This document shows positions 1-8,143 of a stretch of 64,000 nucleotides of DNA, piece by piece. The translations under genes and the position numbers were made by a program. Position 1 is the stretch's first letter. Every line of letters begins with the position of its first letter. The notes beneath the pieces are model-generated. The model saw only the letters and a program-made list of their open reading frames with translations, searched no databases and was not told the origin of the DNA. This stretch comes from an uncultured Pseudokineococcus sp. (GTDB lineage: Bacteria; Actinomycetota; Actinomycetes; Actinomycetales; Quadrisphaeraceae): the NCBI RefSeq assembly GCF_947499845.1, contig NZ_CANMPM010000002.1:62001-126000 (forward strand). The letters are read 5' to 3'.

Positions 1-3000
1 CGGCGCACGGTCGTCAGCGACGGCTCCGTCGACGTCGACTTCCTCCACGTCCTCGAGAACCCGATGGTCAACGCCATCGAGATCGTCGACCCGGCCGCCT
101 CGGGGACGAGCGCCGTCTCCCTGGTCCGCCGTCCCGTCGACGCGACCGGAACGCCCGTCGGGCCCTCGGAGACCGTGTCGACCGACGCGAGCTGGGCGGC
201 CGCCCGCGGCACCTTCCTCGTCGGGACGACCATGTACTACGGGACGTCCACCGGCCTGCTGGCGCGCGACTTCACCGACGGCGTCGCCGGGGCACCGCGG
301 GAGGTCGACCTCCACGACGACCCCGAGGACGGACGGCGGATCCCCTTCCCCACGGGGCAGCTGACGGGAGCCTTCTTCGACCCCGCGACTCACCGCCTCT
401 TCTACACGGTGAACGGCGACGCCCGGCTGCTGTACCGCTACTTCACGCCCGAGAGCGAGGTCGTCGGCGCCCAGACCTTCGTGGGCGACGCCGGCGGCCT
501 CGACCTCTCCGGCGTCACGGGCATGGCGCTCGCCGACGGTCGGGTGCTCGTCGCCGGTCGCGACGGCTCCCTGCGCTCCATCGCCTTCACCGGTGGCGCC
601 CTGAGAGGACCCGCGACCACGCTGTCGAGCGACGGCAGCTGGGCCTCCCGCGGTCTGGTCGTCGCCGGCCCGGCGCCGGAGCCGCCTAACCGGGCGCCGT
701 CGGTGGTGGCGGCGGTGACGTGCGCGGGTCTGACCTGCACCTTCGACGCGACCGGCTCGACCGACGCCGACGGGACCATCACCGGCTACGCCTGGGACTT
801 CGGTGACGGCACCACCGGCACCGGCGCCAGCACCCAGCACCCCTACACCACCCCCGGCGAGCGGACCGCGACCCTGACCGTCACCGACGACGACGGCGCC
901 ACCGCCACGACGTCCGTGACGGCCGCGCCCGAGCCCCCGCCGACCAACGTCGCCCCGACCGCCGCGGCCACCGCGACCTGCGACGAGCTGGCCTGCACCT
1001 TCGACGCCACCGGCTCGACCGACACCGACGGCACTATCACCGCCCACGCCTGGGACTTCGGCGACGGCACCACCGGCACCGGCGCCACCACGCAGCACAC
1101 CTACGCCACCGCCGGTGACTACACCGCCACCCTCACCGTCACCGACGACGACGGCGCCACCGCGACCACCACCACGACCCTCTCCCCCCGCACCACCCCG
1201 CCGCCGGCACCGACCACCCCGATCGCCTTCCGCGCCGCCGCCGACAACCAGGGCAACGCCGGCGCCGCCACCGTCACCCTGCCCGCGTCCCTGCGGGCCG
1301 GCGACCAGCTCCTCGTCGTCCTGACCACCAACCGCGACGCCACCCTCGGCGCCCCCACCGGCGCCGGCGACTGGGGCCAGCCCGTCCAGCAGGGCACCGG
1401 CGACAAGGGACAGGTCGAGACCACCGTCTACGCCAAGACCGCCGACGGCACCGACGCCGGCCGCACCCTGCGCATCACCTTCGACGAGTTCTCCAAGTAC
1501 ACGATCACCGCCACCGCGCACAGCGGCGCCGTCCTGGAGTCGGCCACCCTGGCCGCCGAGACCGCCAACCGCGCCGCCCACACCACCCCGCCGGCCACCA
1601 CGACCGTCCCCGGCTCCTGGGTCGTCTCCTACTGGGCCGACAAGACCAGCGCCACCACCGGCTGGACCTCCCCCGCCGCCACCACGGACCGCGCCGAGAC
1701 CATCGGCACCGGCGCCGGGCGCATCACCTCACTGCTCACCGACTCCGGCGCCCCCCTGCCCACCGGCCCCCACCCCGGCCTCACCGCGACCGCCGACTCC
1801 GCCACCCTCAAGGCCACCACCCTCACCCTCGTCCTGCACCCCACCCCCACCGACGGTGGCGGTGAGGGCGGAGACGGGACCGCGGAGCCGCCTAACCGGG
1901 CGCCGTCGGTGGTGGCGGCGGTGACGTGCGCGGGTCTGACCTGCACCTTCGACGCGACCGGCTCGACCGACGCCGACGGGACCATCACCGGCTACGCCTG
2001 GGACTTCGGTGACGGCACCACCGGCACCGGCGCCAGCACCCAGCACCCCTACACCACCCCCGGCGAGCGGACCGCGACCCTGACCGTCACCGACGACGAC
2101 GGCGCCACCGCCACGACGTCCGTGACGGCCGCGCCCGAGCCCCCGCCGACCAACGTCGCCCCGACCGCCGCGGCCACCGCGACCTGCGACGAGCTGGCCT
2201 GCACCTTCGACGCCACCGGCTCGACCGACACCGACGGCACCATCACCGCCCACGCCTGGGACTTCGGCGACGGCACCACCGGCACCGGCGCCACCACGCA
2301 GCACACCTACGCCACCGCCGGTGACTACACCGCCACCCTCACCGTCACCGACGACGACGGCGCCACCGCGACCACCACCACGACCCTCTCCCCCCGCACC
2401 ACCCCGCCGCCGGCACCGACCACCCCGATCGCCTTCCGCGCCGCCGCCGACAACCAGGGCAACGCCGGCGCCGCCACCGTCACCCTGCCCGCGTCCCTGC
2501 GGGCCGGCGACCAGCTCCTCGTCGTCCTGACCACCAACCGCGACGCCACCCTCGGCGCCCCCACCGGCGCCGGCGACTGGGGCCAGCCCGTCCAGCAGGG
2601 CACCGGCGACAAGGGACAGGTCGAGACCACCGTCTACGCCAAGACCGCCGACGGCACCGAGGCCGGCCGCACCCTGCGCATCACCTTCGACGAGTTCTCC
2701 AAGTACACGATCACCGCCACCGCGCACAGCGGCGCCGTCCTGGAGTCGGCCACCCTGGCCGCCGAGACCGCCAACCGCGCCGCCCACACCACCCCGCCGG
2801 CCACCACGACCGTCCCCGGCTCCTGGGTCGTCTCCTACTGGGCCGACAAGACCAGCGCCACCACCGGCTGGACCTCCCCCGCCGCCACCACGGACCGCGC
2901 CGAGACCATCGGCACCGGCGCCGGGCGCATCACCTCACTGCTCACCGACTCCGGCGCCCCCCTGCCCACCGGCCCCCACCCCGGCCTCACCGCGACCGCC

Positions 3001-3066
3001 GACTCCGCCACCCTCAAGGCCACCACCCTCACCCTCGTCCTGCACCCCACCCCCACCGACCGCTGA
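1..3066 (+). CDS. Secreted PKD-repeat protein, 5'-truncated (malectin-like end, two duplicated PKD-PKD-sandwich modules)
   Basis: The frame is open from the first base, so the gene begins outside the window; about 1021 residues are visible. The first 25 residues (VDVDFLHVLENPMVNAIEIV) look like the C-terminal strand of a malectin-type carbohydrate-binding domain. A segment to about residue 225 follows that resembles beta-propeller blades. Then a module of two PKD domains (each with a WDFGDG motif), a Pro/Thr linker and a roughly 200-residue domain starting near TPIAFRAAADNQGNAG occurs twice with almost no change. The Cys pair in each PKD (AGLTC, DELAC) fits a secreted protein. A cell-surface or extracellular carbohydrate-binding role is likely, but no catalytic motif is visible. 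It lies next to the polysaccharide locus. The copies differ by one residue, Asp to Glu, so the duplication is recent or homogenised. Confidence 0.85.
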   Translation, partial: RRTVVSDGSVDVDFLHVLENPMVNAIEIVDPAASGTSAVSLVRRPVDATGTPVGPSETVSTDASWAAARGTFLVGTTMYYGTSTGLLARDFTDGVAGAPREVDLHDDPEDGRRIPFPTGQLTGAFFDPATHRLFYTVNGDARLLYRYFTPESEVVGAQTFVGDAGGLDLSGVTGMALADGRVLVAGRDGSLRSIAFTGGALRGPATTLSSDGSWASRGLVVAGPAPEPPNRAPSVVAAVTCAGLTCTFDATGSTDADGTITGYAWDFGDGTTGTGASTQHPYTTPGERTATLTVTDDDGATATTSVTAAPEPPPTNVAPTAAATATCDELACTFDATGSTDTDGTITAHAWDFGDGTTGTGATTQHTYATAGDYTATLTVTDDDGATATTTTTLSPRTTPPPAPTTPIAFRAAADNQGNAGAATVTLPASLRAGDQLLVVLTTNRDATLGAPTGAGDWGQPVQQGTGDKGQVETTVYAKTADGTDAGRTLRITFDEFSKYTITATAHSGAVLESATLAAETANRAAHTTPPATTTVPGSWVVSYWADKTSATTGWTSPAATTDRAETIGTGAGRITSLLTDSGAPLPTGPHPGLTATADSATLKATTLTLVLHPTPTDGGGEGGDGTAEPPNRAPSVVAAVTCAGLTCTFDATGSTDADGTITGYAWDFGDGTTGTGASTQHPYTTPGERTATLTVTDDDGATATTSVTAAPEPPPTNVAPTAAATATCDELACTFDATGSTDTDGTITAHAWDFGDGTTGTGATTQHTYATAGDYTATLTVTDDDGATATTTTTLSPRTTPPPAPTTPIAFRAAADNQGNAGAATVTLPASLRAGDQLLVVLTTNRDATLGAPTGAGDWGQPVQQGTGDKGQVETTVYAKTADGTEAGRTLRITFDEFSKYTITATAHSGAVLESATLAAETANRAAHTTPPATTTVPGSWVVSYWADKTSATTGWTSPAATTDRAETIGTGAGRITSLLTDSGAPLPTGPHPGLTATADSATLKATTLTLVLHPTPTDR
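677..1854 (+). repeat. Tandem duplication, copy 1 (1178 bp)
   Basis: This is the first copy of a direct in-frame duplication with a 1206-bp period (402 codons). It covers two PKD domains and the following domain. Reading the copies side by side shows two base differences: T1035 versus C2241 (silent) and C1455 versus G2661 (Asp to Glu). Confidence 0.93.
1883..3060 (+). repeat. Tandem duplication, copy 2 (1178 bp)
   Basis: This is the second copy of the module. It is separated from the first by a 28-bp Gly-rich linker (about GGGEGGDGTA) and runs to two codons before the stop. The near identity makes recombination between copies, and therefore copy-number change, likely. Confidence 0.93.
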
Positions 3067-3096
3067 GGGGAGCAGGCCGCGAGGAGCGAGGTCGCC

Positions 3097-3936
3097 TCAG
3101 CCGTCTCCGAGGAGGAAGACCTCGTCGAGGACGCCTAGGAACTGGTCGTTGTCCTCGCGCGTGCTCTTGCCGCCGATCCTCAGGGGCCCGCTCGGCGACA
3201 CGTCGAGGCCGGGAGGCAGTTCGGCCACTCCTCGCCGGGCTCCGTCGACCAGCACCTCGAGGCGCGCGCCGGACCTCTGGCAGGAGAGCTCGTGCCATCG
3301 ACCGTCCGCGACGGAGACGTCCGCCTTCGCGACGTGGATGTCGGACGACCCGGTCCCGACCACGACGCACGACGGCCGCCCGGGCGTCCCGTCCACCTGG
3401 AGCTTCCACTGGCCGCCACCGTCGGTGGAGAACCCACGCTGGAGGACGTTGGCTCCCTTGGAGGTCTCCTGCGGCGTCATGAGGATCGCGGCGCCGTAGG
3501 CGAAGTGGCCGTCCCCGGGAGGCGGGTCGTCGTCCTGGACCACCAGCAGCGCCTTGCGGCACGCGGAGGGCGCGTCTGGACGGCAGGATCCGTCAACGAG
3601 TCGGAGCGCGCGGCCTCGTCCGTCGCGCCCCGGGACGAGGAGGGGTCCACGCCCCGAGCCCTCGGCGCGCACGACGGCGAAGCGAGACGGGCCCGCTGCC
3701 AGCACCGCGCCGTCGCCGAGCTCGTCCGAGCCACCACCGACCTCGTCCAGCGTCAGGTCGAGGTGCTTGACGCCGGCCGGGGTCGTCGGTGCCGGGGAGA
3801 CGGCGGTCGTCGGGTCGCTCCGAGCACCCGCCCCGCGCGCCGGCGGCTCCGAGGGACCGGAGCAGGCCGCGACGGCTGCGAGCAGTGCGATCGAGGCGAG
3901 CAGCGGCCCGGGCGCGAGTCGTCCGAGGTGCGTCAT
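3097..3936 (-). CDS. Lipoprotein with LamG/concanavalin-like domain
   Basis: This encodes 279 residues. The ATG at 3936 is chosen because a lipoprotein signal follows at once: a hydrophobic stretch (LLASIALLAAVAAC) with lipobox VAAC and Cys25 as the lipidated residue. A GGGAG Shine-Dalgarno-like stretch lies about 9 bases upstream. A 60-codon in-frame extension upstream exists but would bury the signal. After a Pro/Thr-rich spacer, residues about 70-279 contain features of laminin-G/concanavalin-like lectin folds: FSTDGGGQWKLQVDGTPG, then DGRWHELSCQRSGARLEVLVDG and GPLRIGG. It probably binds polysaccharide on the outer face of the membrane. It diverges from the sulfotransferase at 4130, so surface glycan binding is a fair inference, not shown. 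Confidence 0.75.
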   Translation of the reverse strand: MTHLGRLAPGPLLASIALLAAVAACSGPSEPPARGAGARSDPTTAVSPAPTTPAGVKHLDLTLDEVGGGSDELGDGAVLAAGPSRFAVVRAEGSGRGPLLVPGRDGRGRALRLVDGSCRPDAPSACRKALLVVQDDDPPPGDGHFAYGAAILMTPQETSKGANVLQRGFSTDGGGQWKLQVDGTPGRPSCVVVGTGSSDIHVAKADVSVADGRWHELSCQRSGARLEVLVDGARRGVAELPPGLDVSPSGPLRIGGKSTREDNDQFLGVLDEVFLLGDG

Positions 3937-4129
3937 CCAGCGAGGCTCCCACCGGGTCGACGCGAGCGTCGGCCGACGGGCGGGTCGGGCGCCCCTCGCG
4001 CACGACGCCACCCGGTCGGCCGAACCGTCGTCGGGCGCGCAGGCGAGCGGTGCCCACCCCGCTACTCTCTCGTCGACCCAGTGGTCCGCGGACGTCCCGC
4101 GGTCCCGGACCGACACGCGGGAGGACGAG

Positions 4130-5086
4130 ATGGCGCCCCCGGGGCCCCCTGCAGGCCGAGGCGTCGACGTCCTCTACGTGGGCGGCGTGCCGCGCAGCGG
4201 ATCGACCCTCACGGACCTCATGCTCGACGGGCTGCCCGGCCACGTGGCCGTCGGCGAGCTCTTCTACCTGTGGCGCAACGGCGTGCAGAGGGACAACCTC
4301 TGCTCGTGCGGCGCCGCCTTCAGCCGTTGCCCCTTCTGGGACGCCGTGGGCGAGGTGGCGTTCGGCGGGTGGTCGGGCGCTCTCGCGACGAGAGTCCTGC
4401 GCTTGCAGGACGAGGTGGACAGGACGTCCCGCATCCCGCTCCTGCTCTCCAGGCGCGGCAGCGCGGCGTTCCGCGCGGCGCTGGCCGAGTACGACGACGT
4501 CCTCGGCCGGCTGTACCGGGCGATCCGGGACGTGTCCGGGGAGCGCGTCGTCGTCGACTCGTCCAAGCGCCCTTCCCTCGCCTACGTGCTGCGCGGTGCA
4601 CGCGACGTGGACCTCCGCGTCGTCCACGTCCTACGAGACCCGCGCGGGGTCGCCTACTCCTTCAGCAAGGTCGTGCCCCTGCCTGCGGGGGCCTCCCACG
4701 AGTCGACGATGCCCCGCAGCTCGACGCTGAAGGTCGCTCGACGCTGGAACACCGTGAACGCCAGCATCAGCGCACTCCGGGCGACGGGCGTCCCCCTCGT
4801 CCAGGTCCGCTACGAGGACCTGGTCGCCCACCCCCAGCAGCAGCTGCGACGCGTGGCTGCCCTGCGCCCGGACCTCCCCCTCGCCCTGGGCGACCTGTCC
4901 TTCGTCGAGGACGGCGTGCTCCGCACGGGGACGACGCACGTCGTGGTCGGCGGACGGGTCCGCCTCGGCGACGACGCGGTGCGCCTCCGTCTCGACGAGG
5001 CCTGGCGTCGCGAGATGCCCGGGCGCTCCCGTCGCGCGGTCAGCGCCCTCACCGCCCCGGCGAGAGCGGTCTACGGCTACCGCTGA
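4130..5086 (+). CDS. Sulfotransferase family protein (ST1)
   Basis: This encodes 318 residues and is predicted to move a sulfuryl group from PAPS to an acceptor, probably a glycan. The 5'-phosphosulfate loop PRSGST is at residues 21-26. The 3'-phosphate-binding region is VVHVLRDPRGVAYSF, with the conserved Arg and a downstream Ser, and RYEDL comes later. An unusual Cys cluster, CSCGAAFSRCPFW at residues 58-70, is shared with the paralogue at 12642. The ATG at 4130 follows a GGGAGG Shine-Dalgarno at suitable spacing. A TACTCT hexamer at 4063-4068 could be the -10. The next gene, the Wzz-like one at 5211, lies 124 bp downstream, so the gene opens the polysaccharide cluster. The acceptor is unknown. 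Confidence 0.85.
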   Translation: MAPPGPPAGRGVDVLYVGGVPRSGSTLTDLMLDGLPGHVAVGELFYLWRNGVQRDNLCSCGAAFSRCPFWDAVGEVAFGGWSGALATRVLRLQDEVDRTSRIPLLLSRRGSAAFRAALAEYDDVLGRLYRAIRDVSGERVVVDSSKRPSLAYVLRGARDVDLRVVHVLRDPRGVAYSFSKVVPLPAGASHESTMPRSSTLKVARRWNTVNASISALRATGVPLVQVRYEDLVAHPQQQLRRVAALRPDLPLALGDLSFVEDGVLRTGTTHVVVGGRVRLGDDAVRLRLDEAWRREMPGRSRRAVSALTAPARAVYGYR

Positions 5087-5210
5087 GGCCCCCGCCAGGT
5101 CCGAGCGGGTGGCGGGACGCTCGAGCAGGGCCGACGACCCCCGCAGCGGACCTATCATCTCCAGGGTTCGCGCGCCCCGGACCGGTAGAGCGCGAGGAGG
5201 GGGGGACGAG

Positions 5211-6761
5211 ATGAGCAGCAGCAGCGGGACGGACTTCGGGTCGACTGACGTCGCCGACTACGGCCGTCGCATCACGCGACGCTGGTGGCTCGTGCTCGGG
5301 GGGGTCGCGCTCGGCCTCGCCGGTGGTGCGGCGGCGACGTGGGCCCAGACCCCCCTCTACACGTCGACGACCTCGGTCCTCGTCGAGTCGCCGAGCACCG
5401 GGGCCGACCAGCGCTCGGCCGAGATCAACCTGGACACCGAGGCCCAGCTGGTCAGGTCGACGCGGCTCGCCGACGAGGTGCGCGCCCGCCTCGACGTCGA
5501 CCTCTCTACGACCGAGGTCCGTGAAGCGGTCACCGTCACGGTCCCCCCCAACAGCCAGGTGCTCGACCTGACCTTCTCGGCGTCCACGGCCGAGGACGCC
5601 CAGGCGGGTGCGAGCGCCTACGCGGAGGTGTACCTCGACCAGCGCGAGGCCGTGGCCGAGCAGCGCGTCCAGGACACCATCGACTCCCTCACGGCCCAGC
5701 TCGCCTCGCTCCGGGAGGACCTCGACCAGTCGGCGACACCGGGGACGGTCCTCCCCGGTTCGACCCAGCAGCTCCTGGCCGAGTCCCAGCGGGACATCAT
5801 CATCAGCCAGATCACCGATCTCAACAGCCGCCTGGCGCCGCTGCGGGCCACCGCCGTCGAAGCCGGCGAGGTCATCTCGCCGGCCGGGCTGCCGCGGTCG
5901 CCGACCTCTCCCGTCCTCCTGCTGGACCTGGTGGCGGGGGCCCTCGTCGGCCTGCTCCTCGGCCTGGTGGCCGCGCTGGCCGCCGACCGCCTCGACAGGC
6001 GGGTCCGGCGAGCGTCCGACCTGGAGCGGGCGGCTGCTGTGCCGGTGCTGGCCGAGGTCCGCGACGGCGACCTCCGGGGCGCAGCCCTGTGCGCTTGCCA
6101 CGACCGCGACTTCGACCTCATCCGCAACGAGCTGACCAGCGCCGACCCCACCCTGCGCGCCGTGCAGGTCCAGGACCTGGCCGGTGGAGGACCCGGGGCT
6201 GCCTGCTCCGCCCGGCTCGCCGCCGCCCTGCACCGGACCACCGGCTCCGGCACGCTGGTCCTCGCGTCCGCCGAGTCCCCCCTCGCGTCGTGGCTCGCTC
6301 TCGACGGTCGGCCGGGCCTCGCGGACGTCCTCCGCGGCGACGTCCCGCTGGAGGACGTGTGGATGCGTAGCGAGCAGCTGGGCGGCGTGGTCGTCCTCCC
6401 TCCGGGCCGCTCCGCGGACGACCTCGCCGACCTCGTGCAGTCCCCGCGCTTCACCGACGTCTTCACGCAGCTCCTGCGCGACCAGCGCGGTGGGGTGGTG
6501 GTCGACACCCCGGGTGCCGACACATCACCGGGCGCCCAGTCCGTCTCCCGCCTCACCGACGCCGTGGTGCTGGTCGCCCGCGCCGGCGAGACAGGGCTCG
6601 ACCGGGCTCGCACGGCGGCGTCGGTCAACGAGCGGATGGGGGCACGGGTCTCCGGCGCCGTCCTGGTCGCGGGTCCCCGCCGAGGAGCACCCCGCCACGA
6701 GCACCGAGACGGCACACGCGCTGCCAGCGCTGCGCCGACGACGTCACGAGCGCACCGCTGA
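5211..6761 (+). CDS. Wzz-type chain-length protein with degenerate BY-kinase-like domain
   Basis: This encodes 516 residues. An N-terminal membrane helix (about 25-46, WWLVLGGVALGLAGGAAATW) and a second helix (about 235-260) enclose an extracytoplasmic Wzz-like region of about 190 residues. This is the layout of polysaccharide co-polymerases that set chain length. The cytoplasmic C-terminus (about 270-505) resembles the P-loop domain of CpsD/BY-kinases, with DTPGA and VVLVARAGETGLDRAR. However, the Walker A position reads LAGGGPGAACSARL without GKT/S, and there is no terminal Tyr cluster. It is probably not a kinase. The ATG follows a purine-rich GAGGAGGGGGG stretch. A possible -10, TATCAT, lies at 5153-5158. 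It starts the run of same-strand genes that continues to 14560. Confidence 0.82.
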   Translation: MSSSSGTDFGSTDVADYGRRITRRWWLVLGGVALGLAGGAAATWAQTPLYTSTTSVLVESPSTGADQRSAEINLDTEAQLVRSTRLADEVRARLDVDLSTTEVREAVTVTVPPNSQVLDLTFSASTAEDAQAGASAYAEVYLDQREAVAEQRVQDTIDSLTAQLASLREDLDQSATPGTVLPGSTQQLLAESQRDIIISQITDLNSRLAPLRATAVEAGEVISPAGLPRSPTSPVLLLDLVAGALVGLLLGLVAALAADRLDRRVRRASDLERAAAVPVLAEVRDGDLRGAALCACHDRDFDLIRNELTSADPTLRAVQVQDLAGGGPGAACSARLAAALHRTTGSGTLVLASAESPLASWLALDGRPGLADVLRGDVPLEDVWMRSEQLGGVVVLPPGRSADDLADLVQSPRFTDVFTQLLRDQRGGVVVDTPGADTSPGAQSVSRLTDAVVLVARAGETGLDRARTAASVNERMGARVSGAVLVAGPRRGAPRHEHRDGTRAASAAPTTSRAHR

Positions 6762-6814
6762 GCGCGCCGACCGGCACCCACCCGCGCACCAGGCCGCCCA
6801 CCGCCGGCGCTGAG

Positions 6815-8143
6815 GTGGCCCCCTCGGCGGGGCGTCGCGCGCCGTGGACGCTCCCCGCGGGCTGGCCCGTCGCAGCGCTCGTCGCCGGCTACCCCGTCTG
6901 GTGGGTCCTGGGCCTCACCGAAGTCATCCTCCCTCTGGCCGCCGTGCCTCTCGCCCTCCAGCTGGTCAGGACCAGGCAGAAGCTCCGCCTCCCGCGGGGT
7001 GCGGGGCTTTGGGGGCTCTTCCTGCTGTGGGTCGTGCTGAGCGTCGTCGCCATGGACGTCGTCCCGGAGGGCACCCTGCCGCCGTCCGGAGGCGGGCGCT
7101 ACGTCGCGGTCGCCGCGCGCCTGGCGAACTACGTGGCGGCCACGGTCGTGCTGCTGTACGTCGGCAACGCGTCCGAGCGGGTGCTGCCTCGCCGTCGGGT
7201 CATCACCTGGATGGCGCTGCTCGCCGTGTGGATGGTCGCGCTGGGCCTGGTCTCGCTCGTCCTGCCGGGTGCTCGCGTGCCGACTCCCCTCGGCGCCCTC
7301 CTGCCCGGGGGCAGCGCCTCGGCCCCCCTCGCCCAGGTGCAGAGCATCCTCGGCGCCAGCGCGCCGAGGCCGGCCGCCCCCTTCGCCTACACCAACATCT
7401 GGGGCTACGTCCTCTCGCTGCTGCTCGTGTGGGTCGTGGTGGGCTGGGTCGTCCTGCGCTCCGGACGCGGGCGCCTCCTCGGCGTTGGACTGCTCGTCGC
7501 GGCGGTCGTCCCTCTCGTCCTCTCCCTCAACCGCGGCGTGTGGCTGGGGCTGGCGCTCGCAATCGCCTACGCCGCGGTCCGCCTCGCCCTCCGGGGGAAG
7601 CTCCTCGCAGTGGGGGCGCTCGTCGTCGTCGTCCTGGTGGGCGGCGGCGCCACGGCGGCGACCCCTCTGGGGGACGTGGTCAGCGCCCGCGCCGACGCGG
7701 GGCACAGCGACAGCGTGCGAGAGACGCTCGCGCGGGACGCCGTCAGGGTCGCCGTGGACTCCCCTGTGCTCGGCTACGGCACCACGCGCGCGGCCCGGGG
7801 CAGCGCGTCGTCCATCGCCGTCGGTCCCTCACCGGACTGCCCCCAGTGCGGGAGCCGCAACATCGGCAGCACTGGACAGCTCTGGCTCCTGCTCGTCTCG
7901 CAGGGGATGGTGGGGGCCGCGCTCTACTTCTCCTTCTTCGCCTCGGTGCTCTGGTCGGCGAGGAGGGACCACTCGGCCGTGGGCATCGCCGGGAGCGCCG
8001 TCGTCCTGCTGTCGCTGTACTACTCGACGATCTACGTCGCCCTCAACATGCCGCTCGTCATCACGCTGCTGTCCGTCGCGCTCCTCTGGAGGAACGGGCG
8101 GGACGCGAGCACACCGCTCGTCCCCGCGGCGGTGCGCCCGTGA
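6815..8143 (+). CDS. O-antigen ligase/Wzy-like polysaccharide polymerase
   Basis: This encodes 442 residues, a polytopic membrane protein with about ten or more hydrophobic segments. The large loop and the motifs SLNRGVWLGLALA and RETLARDAVRVAVDSPVLGYG are typical of the Wzy_C/WaaL superfamily, which polymerises or transfers polyprenyl-linked repeat units at the outer face of the membrane. It starts with GTG 54 bp after the Wzz-like gene. Its stop overlaps the next gene's GTG by four bases (GTGA), so the two are translationally coupled. Given the adjacent Wzz-like and flippase genes, the polymerase role is favoured over ligase. Confidence 0.85.
   Translation: MAPSAGRRAPWTLPAGWPVAALVAGYPVWWVLGLTEVILPLAAVPLALQLVRTRQKLRLPRGAGLWGLFLLWVVLSVVAMDVVPEGTLPPSGGGRYVAVAARLANYVAATVVLLYVGNASERVLPRRRVITWMALLAVWMVALGLVSLVLPGARVPTPLGALLPGGSASAPLAQVQSILGASAPRPAAPFAYTNIWGYVLSLLLVWVVVGWVVLRSGRGRLLGVGLLVAAVVPLVLSLNRGVWLGLALAIAYAAVRLALRGKLLAVGALVVVVLVGGGATAATPLGDVVSARADAGHSDSVRETLARDAVRVAVDSPVLGYGTTRAARGSASSIAVGPSPDCPQCGSRNIGSTGQLWLLLVSQGMVGAALYFSFFASVLWSARRDHSAVGIAGSAVVLLSLYYSTIYVALNMPLVITLLSVALLWRNGRDASTPLVPAAVRP

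Noticed and set aside
3292-5214. A 640-codon plus-strand frame over the lipoprotein and ST1
   Set aside because: It runs antisense to the lipoprotein and out of frame over the clear sulfotransferase; the composition is shadow-like.
5618-7705. A 695-codon minus-strand open frame
   Set aside because: It is antisense to the Wzz-like and polymerase genes, has Arg/Gly/Pro-rich composition typical of high-GC shadow frames and no recognisable motif.
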